From contig CAYVQU010000056.1 of assembly GCA_964453155.1 (NCBI GenBank), positions 1 through 29,754 of the forward strand: a stretch of 29,754 nt of DNA. Reading direction: 5' to 3'. The notes under the pieces are model-generated. The model did not search any database and was not told where the DNA came from. It saw only the letters and a program-made list of their open reading frames with translations. The DNA is from CAYVQU01 sp964453155 (GTDB lineage Bacteria > Chloroflexota > Anaerolineae > Anaerolineales > UBA11858). Position numbers and translations under genes: made by a program. Positions 15,847 to 23,246 of this stretch are shown piece by piece (the stretch's first letter is position 1; each line of letters opens with the position of its first letter).

Positions 15847-17412
15847 ATGGATTTTATTGCAAGTAATTTGCTGACGCTCATCCTGTTCTTCCCGGTGTTC
15901 GCCGCCATTGTGGTGGCTCTACTCCCGAGTGAAGAGCAGAAATTGATCCGCTGGACGGCGATTATTTTGAGCCTGGTGCCCTTGGCGCTTTCCCTGTTTG
16001 CCTGGGCCCAGTTCGATGCCGCCACCGCCGGGTTCCAATTCGAAGAGAAAAAAGTCTGGTATGCGGCCATCAACTCGTCCTATCATATCGGGATTGATGG
16101 CATTTCCCTGACAATGGTCTTGCTGACTACCCTGCTGACCCCCATTGCGATTTTAGCTTCATTTGGGATCAAGGATCGGCTCAAGGCCTTCATGGCTCTC
16201 TTCTTGCTCTTGGAAATGGGCATGTTGGGCGTCTTCATTTCCCTGGACTTATTGTTGTTCTTCGTTTTCTGGGAAATCGGCCTCGTCCCAATGTTTTTCC
16301 TGATCAACCAGTGGGGCAGCCCGAAGGGTGAGCGTGTGCTCTGGGGCGGACTCAAGATGTCGTCCCGCCAATACGCCTCCTTCAAGTTCATGGTCTACAC
16401 CATGGCCGGGTCCTTGGGCCTGCTCCTGGCGATCCAGATGATCGGTATCATCGCCGGGACCTTTGACTTGCCGACCCTCTTCCAGGTCTGGCCCGCCATC
16501 GACCAACCGCTGATGGGCCTCCCGGTCGCGACGGTCAAAGCGGTGGCTTTCTGGGCCTTTGCGATTGCCTTCGCCCTCAAAGTTCCCGTGTGGCCCTTCC
16601 ACACCTGGCTCCCCGATGCCCACACCGAGGCCCCGACCGCCGGTTCCATGATCCTGGCCGGTGTGCTCCTGAAATTGGGCGCTTACGGTTTCATCCGCCT
16701 GGTGATCCCCCTTTTCCCCGCCGAAGCTCGGCATTATTCGGCCTATCTGGCCTTCTTGGCCGTGATGGCCATTATTTTCGGGGCTTTCGCGGCTTACGGT
16801 CAGACCGATTTCAAGCGATTGGTGGCGTATTCCTCGGTCAATCACATGGGCTTTGTGCTCCTGGGGATTGCCGCCGCGGCGTTTGCGACCGGTACCGAGA
16901 GCGGCGTCATCGCCATGAACGGGGCGGTCCTCCAGATGTTCAATCACGGGCTGTCCGCGGCGGGGATGTTCTTCCTCGTCGGCGTGATTTATGAGCGGAC
17001 CCATACTCGCAACCTAAACGATTTCGGCGGCCTCTTCCCCCTGGTTCCGGTTTACGGCGGCATCATGATCTTCACCTCCATGGCCTCCCTTGGTTTGCCG
17101 GGCCTCAACGGTTTCATCTCCGAATTCCTGGTGGTGCGCGGTTCTTGGGGTGTCGGTTGGGTCTTCCCACTGTTCACCGCCCTCGGTATGATCGGTTTGC
17201 TCTTCACCGGGGCCTACATCCTCAAAGGGATCAAAATGGTCCTCCACGGTCCGTTGAACGAAAAATGGGCCCACGGCGAACACAAACTTACCGAAATCAA
17301 TTTCCGTGAAATCATCGTTATGCTTCCCCTGATGATCCTGATTTTGTGGATCGGGGTTTGGCCTGCCTGGATTTTAGAAGTAATTAATAAAGCCGTCACG
17401 GCATTGTTCTAA
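15847..17412 (+). CDS. nuoM: NADH-quinone oxidoreductase subunit M, canonical copy
   Basis: NuoM is an antiporter-like proton-pumping subunit. This 521-residue copy has all key residues: Glu143 in FFVFWEIGLVPMF, Lys245 in ALKVPVWPFHTWLPDAH, and Lys276 in LLKLGAYGFIR. Typical signatures such as TDFKRLVAYSSVNHMG and LPGLNGFISEF are also present. TTGGAG (15835-15840) lies 6 bases before ATG 15847, so this start is chosen over the in-frame TTG at 15835. A second, divergent nuoM follows after 46 bases. Confidence 0.97.
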   Translation: MDFIASNLLTLILFFPVFAAIVVALLPSEEQKLIRWTAIILSLVPLALSLFAWAQFDAATAGFQFEEKKVWYAAINSSYHIGIDGISLTMVLLTTLLTPIAILASFGIKDRLKAFMALFLLLEMGMLGVFISLDLLLFFVFWEIGLVPMFFLINQWGSPKGERVLWGGLKMSSRQYASFKFMVYTMAGSLGLLLAIQMIGIIAGTFDLPTLFQVWPAIDQPLMGLPVATVKAVAFWAFAIAFALKVPVWPFHTWLPDAHTEAPTAGSMILAGVLLKLGAYGFIRLVIPLFPAEARHYSAYLAFLAVMAIIFGAFAAYGQTDFKRLVAYSSVNHMGFVLLGIAAAAFATGTESGVIAMNGAVLQMFNHGLSAAGMFFLVGVIYERTHTRNLNDFGGLFPLVPVYGGIMIFTSMASLGLPGLNGFISEFLVVRGSWGVGWVFPLFTALGMIGLLFTGAYILKGIKMVLHGPLNEKWAHGEHKLTEINFREIIVMLPLMILILWIGVWPAWILEVINKAVTALF

Positions 17413-17417
17413 TGCTT

Positions 17418-17435
17418 AGCTGATTTCAAAATCAG
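17418..17435 (+). other. small hairpin between the two nuoM genes
   Basis: GCTGATT and AATCAGC form a 7-bp stem with a 4-base loop. No T tract follows, so it is not a terminator. It may protect or mark the processing of the polycistronic mRNA. Confidence 0.4.
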
Positions 17436-17458
17436 CCCACCTTCTTTCGAGGTGCTCA

Positions 17459-18931
17459 ATGCAATTTCCTGTCATTAGTTTTATCGTTTTTACCCCCATT
17501 GTCACGGCGTTGATCTTGCTGCTGATCCCTGGAGACCGCAAGACTGAAATCCGGGTGACGGCGCTGGTGGCTTCGGTCTTCGCCCTGCTGCTGTCAATCT
17601 GGCTGTATGTCTCTTATGATGTCGAAGCGGCTGGCTACCAGTTCGTCGAGAAGTATACCTGGCTCAAAGAACTCGGGATTTCATACTATGTCGGCGTTGA
17701 CGGCATGAACACCCCCCTGGTGCTCCTAACCGGTGTGGTCATGTTCACCGGCGTGCTGATTTCCTGGGGCATTGACGATCGCCCCCGTGAATTCTTCGCG
17801 TTCATGTTTATGTTGGCGACCGGGGTGTTCGGGGTCTTCGTCGCCCTCGACATGTTCATGTTGTTCTTCTTCTACGAGATCGCCGTCTTCCCCATGTACC
17901 TGCTGATTGCCATTTGGGGTTGGAAGGTGACCCGCGAATACGCCGCTATGAAGCTGACCCTGTATCTCTTCATCGGTTCGGTGATTTCCCTGGTCGGTGC
18001 CCTGGCGATGTATTTCCAGTCTGGCTTGGGGACTTTTGATATGATCGCCCTCGAAGCCGCCGGGTTCGAACCCAGCTTCCAGATCTTCTGGTTCCCCTTC
18101 GTCTTTATGGGATTCGCCGTTCTGGGTGGTATCTGGCCCTTCCACAACTGGTCACCGGTTGGGCACGTGGCGGCTCCTACAGCGGTTTCGATGTTCCATG
18201 CCGGGGTTCTGATGAAACTGGGTGCCTTCGCGGCGCTCCGAGTTGGCATTATGCTGCTCCCGGAAGGGGCTAAATTTCATATGCCCTGGATCATCTTCCT
18301 GACCCTGGTGAATGTGGTTTACGGGGCTTACATTGCCATGACCCAACAGGATATGAAATACGTCATCGGGTTCTCCTCGGTTTCCCACATGGGGTTGGTG
18401 GCGATGGGTTTTGCCACCCTAAATCGGGAAGGTATGATCGGCGCTGGTGTTCAGATGTTCTCCCATGGGGTCATGACGGCCCTCTTCTTTGCCTGTGTGG
18501 GGATGATGTATGATCGGGCTCACACCCGCCAAATCCCCGAATTGGGTGGTTTTGCCAAGAAAATGCCCCTGGTGGCCCTGGCCTTCATTGTCGGTGGTTT
18601 GGTTTCGATGGGTATGCCCGGGTTCTCCGGCTTCGTAGCCGAATTCCCCATTTTCATGGGCGTTTGGAAATTCAAACCCTATATTGCGATTATCGCCGGT
18701 GTTTCGATTGTGATCACCGCGTCTTATATTATTCGGATTATTTCGAAAGTGTTCTTCGGCAAGATGCCCGAATCCTACGCCGACCACATCCATGACGTCA
18801 CCGTTTTAGATAAAGTTGCCTTGGCGACCCTCACCCTGCTATTGATCGGGGTGGGGATGTTCCCGGCGGTGATGGTGCCGATGGTTGAATCGGGCGTCGA
18901 GAATATTTTGCGCCTGTTAGGAGGTGCATAA
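17459..18931 (+). CDS. nuoM: second, divergent NuoM-like subunit
   Basis: This 490-residue antiporter-like subunit belongs to the NuoM family but differs at functional sites. Glu140 is kept in FFYEIAVFPMYLL. In helix 7 the canonical lysine (Lys245 of the neighbour) aligns with Leu222, in VLGGIWPFHNWSPVGH, and the following LPDAH is SPVGH. The helix-8 lysine (Lys253, LMKLGAF) is kept. The gene is in the operon, has a CGAGGTG ribosome-binding site, and ends in TAA immediately before the nuoN start. Duplicated NuoM in one cluster is known from so-called 2M complexes; whether this copy pumps protons is open, given the altered helix 7. Confidence 0.93.
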   Translation: MQFPVISFIVFTPIVTALILLLIPGDRKTEIRVTALVASVFALLLSIWLYVSYDVEAAGYQFVEKYTWLKELGISYYVGVDGMNTPLVLLTGVVMFTGVLISWGIDDRPREFFAFMFMLATGVFGVFVALDMFMLFFFYEIAVFPMYLLIAIWGWKVTREYAAMKLTLYLFIGSVISLVGALAMYFQSGLGTFDMIALEAAGFEPSFQIFWFPFVFMGFAVLGGIWPFHNWSPVGHVAAPTAVSMFHAGVLMKLGAFAALRVGIMLLPEGAKFHMPWIIFLTLVNVVYGAYIAMTQQDMKYVIGFSSVSHMGLVAMGFATLNREGMIGAGVQMFSHGVMTALFFACVGMMYDRAHTRQIPELGGFAKKMPLVALAFIVGGLVSMGMPGFSGFVAEFPIFMGVWKFKPYIAIIAGVSIVITASYIIRIISKVFFGKMPESYADHIHDVTVLDKVALATLTLLLIGVGMFPAVMVPMVESGVENILRLLGGA

Positions 18932-20368
18932 GTGTCAACGATGCTCCTTGCGATTACTCCTGAAATCCTGCTGCTGATATTAGCCGGGTTCGTCCTGATT
19001 TTTGATCTGATTTGGGGAGAAGATCAAAAACGCGGTTTGGGTTGGCTGACAGCTGGTGGTCTGGCCCTCGTTTTAGGGATCAGCCTTTTTGTCGGCCGCC
19101 CCGGGGCCGAATCTCAACTCGTGTGGGGCGGCATGCTCCGCTACGACTGGTTGGGCTTCGTCTTCAAGATGGCCTTCATCTTTGGCGCGGCTATGACAGC
19201 CCTGTTCGCCATGGAAACCGAAAATCTCGGCAAAAAAGGTGAATTCTACATCCTGATGCTGGTTTCCACCATTGGTATGAACCTGATGGCCGCTTCCGCC
19301 GACTTGATCATGCTCTACCTGGCGATAGAGACCACTTCCATTCCGATGTACGTCCTAGCCGGATTCTTCAAGCGCGATGACAAATCGACCGAAGCCGGGT
19401 TCAAATACCTGCTTTTTGGCGCCATGACCTCGGCCCTGATGCTCTACGGTTTCAGCTTGCTGTTTGGATTTACCGGTACGACCAACTTCGAAATGCTGGC
19501 TGGAGCCATCGGCGGTGGTTTGATCGCCCCTGTGACCCTGTTTGGGGCCTTCTTCCTCATTTTGGTCGGATTCAGCTTCAAGATTTCGGCCGTTCCCTTC
19601 CACTTTTGGGCCCCCGACGTTTATGAAGGCGCCCCCACTCCGGTGGCTGGGTTCCTCTCCACGGCTTCTAAAGCCGCGGGGTTTGCAGTTTTGGTCAGAG
19701 TTCTGATCATGGTTTTCCCCTCCTTGAGCGGTCAATGGCAAATGATTGCCGCCGTTCTGGCCACAGTCACGATGACGATTGGGAATTTGATCGCCCTGGC
19801 CCAAAAGAATATGAAACGCCTGCTGGCCTACTCCTCGATTGCCCATGCCGGGTACGTCCTGGTTGGCGTTGCTACTGGGACCGAATTTGGGCTGGCAAGC
19901 GTTGTGCTTTACTTGATCGTCTATTTGATTACGAATTTGGCAGCCTTTGGGATCGTTGGGGCCGTCTCTAAAACGATCGGTTCCGATGAAATCAAGGATT
20001 ACGCCGGACTCAGCCGCCGCTCCCCCGGGATGGCGTTGGCCATGTTGGTGGCCTTCCTTTCCTTGACCGGCATGCCCCCCTTCGCCGGATTCATTGCCAA
20101 AACCCTGGTTTTCGCAGCCGCCGTCAAAGCCGATTTGGTCTGGCTGGCCTTCGTCGGTGTGTTGAATGCTATCGTTGGAGTCTACTACTACTTGAGCGTT
20201 CTCAAAGTCGTCTACCTCTACCGGATGGAAGGCGACGAAAAACCATTGCCGATCGCCCGGCCGATCATAATTTCCCTGTCGATCTTATCTTTAGGAATTT
20301 TGCTCCTGGGTGCTTTCTTCGCTCCCTGGTTCAATTGGTCGACCACCGCCGCGGCAGCTCTTTTCTAG
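18932..20368 (+). CDS. nuoN: NADH-quinone oxidoreductase subunit N
   Basis: NuoN is the proximal antiporter-like subunit of complex I. The 478-residue protein has Glu133 in LAIETTSIPMYVLAGF, Lys217 in SFKISAVPFHFWAPDVYEG and Lys247 in STASKAAGF, the expected proton-path residues. It starts with GTG directly after the stop of the second nuoM, and a very strong AGGAGGTG (18919-18926) 5 bases upstream supports this start. It is the last nuo gene. No clear terminator follows, and the atp promoter lies 70 bases downstream. Confidence 0.97.
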   Translation: MSTMLLAITPEILLLILAGFVLIFDLIWGEDQKRGLGWLTAGGLALVLGISLFVGRPGAESQLVWGGMLRYDWLGFVFKMAFIFGAAMTALFAMETENLGKKGEFYILMLVSTIGMNLMAASADLIMLYLAIETTSIPMYVLAGFFKRDDKSTEAGFKYLLFGAMTSALMLYGFSLLFGFTGTTNFEMLAGAIGGGLIAPVTLFGAFFLILVGFSFKISAVPFHFWAPDVYEGAPTPVAGFLSTASKAAGFAVLVRVLIMVFPSLSGQWQMIAAVLATVTMTIGNLIALAQKNMKRLLAYSSIAHAGYVLVGVATGTEFGLASVVLYLIVYLITNLAAFGIVGAVSKTIGSDEIKDYAGLSRRSPGMALAMLVAFLSLTGMPPFAGFIAKTLVFAAAVKADLVWLAFVGVLNAIVGVYYYLSVLKVVYLYRMEGDEKPLPIARPIIISLSILSLGILLLGAFFAPWFNWSTTAAAALF

Positions 20369-20439
20369 ATCACGATCGCTATCACACGTCTCTATCTGTG
20401 ATATTTTGTACTTTTCTAAACAAGTCTTAATGTGGCAAG

Positions 20440-20469
20440 TTGACGAGTGTCTCTCGCCTGTGTTAAAAT
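20440..20469 (+). promoter_or_regulatory. promoter of the atp (Fo) genes, nearly leaderless
   Basis: TTGACG (20440-20445) and TAAAAT (20464-20469) are spaced by 18 bases, with TG before the -10. The expected start near 20476 leaves about 3 bases before the ATG at 20479, and no Shine-Dalgarno sequence is present. Confidence 0.65.
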
Positions 20470-20478
20470 TTCTGCGCC

Positions 20479-20793
20479 ATGAGCATTTTTAAGCCCCAGG
20501 AGGGGACCGATCGCAAACAATACTCGCTGAACCTGGCATTAGCCACGGTCGCGGGTCAGGTTGGGTGCTTAACAACGGTTTTTATCGTTGTTGCTCTGCT
20601 CCTCGGGATGTACATCGACAGTCGCCTCGGAACACGCCCCACTTTCATGATCATTTTGGTCGTTGCCAGTGTGCCTTTTACACTCGGCGCGATGTTTTGG
20701 GTGGTTCGTAATGTGACCTCCCGCATAAAAACGGCTACGGAAACAAAATCAGAAAACCTCCAGGAGGATGAAAATCGTGGAACAGAAGACTGA
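20479..20793 (+). CDS. AtpZ/AtpI family ATP synthase accessory protein
   Basis: The 104-residue membrane protein has two transmembrane helices (about 20-46 and 55-78). Between them is the family pattern GMYIDSRLGTRP (43-54), with the conserved Asp47 and Gly51-Thr52. Such proteins head ATP synthase operons and help c-ring assembly or Mg2+ supply. Position first in the atp set supports the call. The tail (80-104) is charged. The last 17 bases overlap atpB if that gene starts at GTG 20777. Confidence 0.85.
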   Translation: MSIFKPQEGTDRKQYSLNLALATVAGQVGCLTTVFIVVALLLGMYIDSRLGTRPTFMIILVVASVPFTLGAMFWVVRNVTSRIKTATETKSENLQEDENRGTED

Positions 20794-21904
20794 AACAGCC
20801 AAGAAACGTTTTCGTTACATATTCTTGGTTATTCTAATATTGAATATTGTTGCTGCCAGTCTTTTCCCGCCCGTTCAGCCGCATGTCCAACTCCCGGCTG
20901 AAAATGTGTCGCACGATCCGCTGTTTGGTAATTTCTACTTAACCAACACGCTGATTGCGACTTTGCTCGCGGATGTGATCATTATATTGATCGCGTTATC
21001 CATCCGGCGGCAAATTAAAGCGGGTAAGACCGTGCTTACCGGTGTGGGCGGCATGTTTGCGGCCATTCTAGAAGGCCTCTACAGCATGACCGAATCCACC
21101 GCCGGGAAATTTGCGAAAAAAATCTTCCCCTATTTCGCGACCATCTTTATGCTCGTGCTGATCGTCAACTGGATGGAATTGATCCCCGGTGTGGACAGCA
21201 TTGGGATCATTCATGAATCCGATCACGGCGTACCGATCCAGGAGATCATCCCTGGCGTTCTGACGACCCTGGTCCGCCCGGATGAAACCGCAGTTGATGA
21301 AGAACATGCCATTGTGATGGAATCAGCCGAACATGCGGAAGAAGCTGACGCTGCCCATGCGGACGAGAAAGATGCGCATGCTGAGGATGACGATCACGGT
21401 GAAGAAGACGACCATGGTGGTGGGCATGGCTATGGCCTGATCCCCTTCGTCCGCGTCGCCTCCACCGACCTCAACTTTACGATGGCACTAGCCCTCTCAT
21501 CGGTTGTTATGACGCAGGTGATCGGCATCCAGGCTTTGGGAGCCGGATATTTCAAAAAATATTGGAATACCTCTTCCCTGAGTCGGGCCTGGAAAGAAGT
21601 TCGTCTGGGTAACCCCCTGGACTTCATTAAGGGTTTCATCGACGTCATCGTCGGCATTCTCGAAATCGTGGCCGAAATTGCGAAAATTATTTCGTTCTCC
21701 TTCCGGCTTTTCGGGAACATCTTCGCGGGTTCCGTTATGCTCTTTGTTTTGGGCACCATGGTCCCGGTTTTTATTCAGTTTGGTCTGCTTGGGCTTGAGA
21801 TGTTCGTAGGTCTCATCCAGGCGTTCGTATTTGGTATGCTCACCATGGTCTTTATGTCGGGTGCGACTGTCAGCCACGACGATCACGGTGAGGCCCATCA
21901 TTAA
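20777..21904 (+). CDS. atpB: F-type ATP synthase subunit a
   Basis: Subunit a provides the two half-channels that carry protons to the c-ring. The 375-residue protein keeps the essential Arg310 in SFRLFGNIFAGS, the DLNFTMALALSSVVM helix start, and QAFVFGMLTMVFMS near the end. It is much longer than the usual 230-290 residues because of an acidic, His-rich insertion (about residues 168-219) between helices 2 and 3, on the expected outer side, plus a His-rich C-terminus. I chose GTG 20777: AGGAGG (20762-20767) is 9 bases away, while the in-frame ATG 20768 touches the AGGAGG and would be too close. Confidence 0.95.
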   Translation: MEQKTETAKKRFRYIFLVILILNIVAASLFPPVQPHVQLPAENVSHDPLFGNFYLTNTLIATLLADVIIILIALSIRRQIKAGKTVLTGVGGMFAAILEGLYSMTESTAGKFAKKIFPYFATIFMLVLIVNWMELIPGVDSIGIIHESDHGVPIQEIIPGVLTTLVRPDETAVDEEHAIVMESAEHAEEADAAHADEKDAHAEDDDHGEEDDHGGGHGYGLIPFVRVASTDLNFTMALALSSVVMTQVIGIQALGAGYFKKYWNTSSLSRAWKEVRLGNPLDFIKGFIDVIVGILEIVAEIAKIISFSFRLFGNIFAGSVMLFVLGTMVPVFIQFGLLGLEMFVGLIQAFVFGMLTMVFMSGATVSHDDHGEAHH

Positions 21905-21950
21905 AATAAGTTAAAAAAACAATTTAACCTTAACTAAGGAGATTGAAACT

Positions 21951-22175
21951 ATGGAAGCTGCTGCAGCTAAATTCATTGGCGCCGGATTGGCGATGCTGGG
22001 CGCGATTGGCCCTGGCTTGGGTATTGGTATTTTGGCAAGTGGTGCGGTTCAGGGGATTGCCCGGAACCCAGATGCTGCTGGTGATGTCCAGACCAATATG
22101 ATTTTGGGTATTGCCTTCGCAGAAGCGGTCGCCATCTACTGTCTGGTGGTTGCCCTCCTGATCCTCTTTGTCTAA
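21951..22175 (+). CDS. atpE: F-type ATP synthase subunit c
   Basis: The 74-residue two-helix proteolipid forms the rotor ring. It has the polar loop Arg38-Asn39-Pro40 and the ion-carrying Glu58 in GIAFAEAVAIYCLV. The helix-1 Gln and the Ser/Thr next to the carboxylate that mark Na+-binding rings are absent (Ile/Leu at 27-28, Ala at 59), so it is predicted to be H+-coupled. AAGGAGAT precedes the ATG. Confidence 0.97.
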   Translation: MEAAAAKFIGAGLAMLGAIGPGLGIGILASGAVQGIARNPDAAGDVQTNMILGIAFAEAVAIYCLVVALLILFV

Positions 22176-22218
22176 ATTCGCTGATATTGATCTCAATTCG
22201 TGAGAAAGGAGTAATCCC

Positions 22219-22956
22219 TTGGAAAATTTAGGCATTAATCTGGGTTACCTTTTAGTTCAAATTTTCAACTTCGCCATCTTGATGGTGGTCCTCACAGCTT
22301 GGGTTTACAAACCGATCGTCAACATGATCGAAAACCGCAAGAAGACCATCGAAAAAGGTATGGAAGACGCCCGTGTGGCTGCTGAAGCCCGCGCCAATGC
22401 CGAAGCCGAGGCCGAGAAAGTTCTTGCCGACGCCCAGGCTAAAGCTAGTGAAGTCGTCCGAGAAGCCACTGAGCGCGCTGAAGCTGCCGGTCGTGACGTC
22501 GTCACCGCCGCGGAAGCCGAAGCTGCCAAAGCCAAAGATGCAGCCCTGGCTGAAGCTCAAGTCGAAAAAGAAAGTATGCTTTCTGATGTTCGCGGTCAAA
22601 TCGCTGGTTTGGCGATGGCTGCCACCCAAAAACTGGTCGGCGCCACCCTGGACGAAAAACAGCAGCACGCTCTCTTGGACGAGTTCTTCTCTGGTGTCAA
22701 GGCTGGCAAGGTTGTGGTTTTGGATGGAGCCGAAGTTAGCGGCGCCTCTGCCGAAGTCACCAGTGCATTGCCACTGACCGACGCTGAACAGGATACTGTC
22801 AAGAAAGACGTTTTGGCCAAAATTGGCGACACCGCCACCGTGGCCTTCCGCGTGGATCCCGCCATCATGGGCGGCCTGGTCATCCGCGTGGGCGACAAAG
22901 TCCTCGATAACTCGGTTGCTGGTCAACTGGAAGAATTACGCCAGAACTTAGGCTAA
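22219..22956 (+). CDS. atpF: ATP synthase subunit b with delta C-terminal domain
   Basis: Residues 1-160 are subunit b: one N-terminal helix (about 9-30) and a long Ala/Glu/Lys-rich coiled coil ending in QQHALLDEFFSGV. Residues about 170-245 match the C-terminal domain of subunit delta: TSALPLTDAEQ, then FRVDPAIMGGLVIRVGDKVLD and SVAGQLEELRQNL. The N-terminal domain of delta, which binds F1 alpha, is not present in the fusion. The total of 245 residues compares with about 160 for plain b and over 400 for the mycobacterial b-delta fusion. The start is TTG 22219, supported by AAGGAG 8 bases upstream and by the need to include the membrane helix. A strong terminator follows; no F1 genes are downstream. 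Confidence 0.9.
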   Translation: MENLGINLGYLLVQIFNFAILMVVLTAWVYKPIVNMIENRKKTIEKGMEDARVAAEARANAEAEAEKVLADAQAKASEVVREATERAEAAGRDVVTAAEAEAAKAKDAALAEAQVEKESMLSDVRGQIAGLAMAATQKLVGATLDEKQQHALLDEFFSGVKAGKVVVLDGAEVSGASAEVTSALPLTDAEQDTVKKDVLAKIGDTATVAFRVDPAIMGGLVIRVGDKVLDNSVAGQLEELRQNLG

Positions 22957-22975
22957 ACCCAATTCAAATTCAATA

Positions 22976-23030
22976 AACCTGGCAGATCACGCCGCCTCCC
23001 GCGGGAGATGGGGTGATTTGTCAGGTTTTT
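22976..23030 (+). terminator. strong intrinsic terminator ending the atp set
   Basis: AACCTG (22976-22981) and CAGGTT (23022-23027) close a long imperfect stem that includes ATCAC/GTGAT and CTCCC/GGGAG pairings, followed by TTTTTGT. It closes the energy block after atpF. Confidence 0.9.
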
Positions 23031-23033
23031 GTG

Positions 23034-23061
23034 TTGAGCGATTTGAGTTTGACTTTATAAT
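23034..23061 (+). promoter_or_regulatory. candidate promoter for murE
   Basis: TTGAGC (23034-23039) and a perfect TATAAT (23056-23061) are 16 bases apart, directly after the atp terminator. The leader would be about 180 bases and includes a short dispersed repeat at 23183-23208. Confidence 0.55.
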
Positions 23062-23182
23062 AATCAGGTTGTACCGCTCAACGTAACCAAATTTCGGCTG
23101 GTACGACTTTTGAAGATTCACTTGAAATCCGAAATTTGCAGAGAAGTCAACAGGTCTAGCATCCCGAGTAGCAGAGTGTATC

Positions 23183-23208
23183 GCTTGTACTGAGCGCAGT
23201 CGAAGTGA
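23183..23208. repeat. short dispersed repeat (TGAGCGCAGTCGAAG type)
   Basis: CTTGTACTGAGCGCAGTCGAAGTG-like sequence (positions 23184-23207) resembles half of a palindromic repeat common in many bacterial genomes. Only one arm is present here, in the murE leader. Recognition is from memory. Confidence 0.45.
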
Positions 23209-23246
23209 GGGGTGCGGTTCCGCTGGGGTTAAATACGGAGCGAGAG

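Noticed and set aside
20768..20770. ATG as the atpB start
   Set aside because: It directly abuts AGGAGG, leaving no spacing; GTG 20777 has a 9-base spacing.
22252..22926. 224-codon frame antisense to atpF
   Set aside because: Mirrors the Ala/Glu coiled coil; no start signal and no family resemblance.
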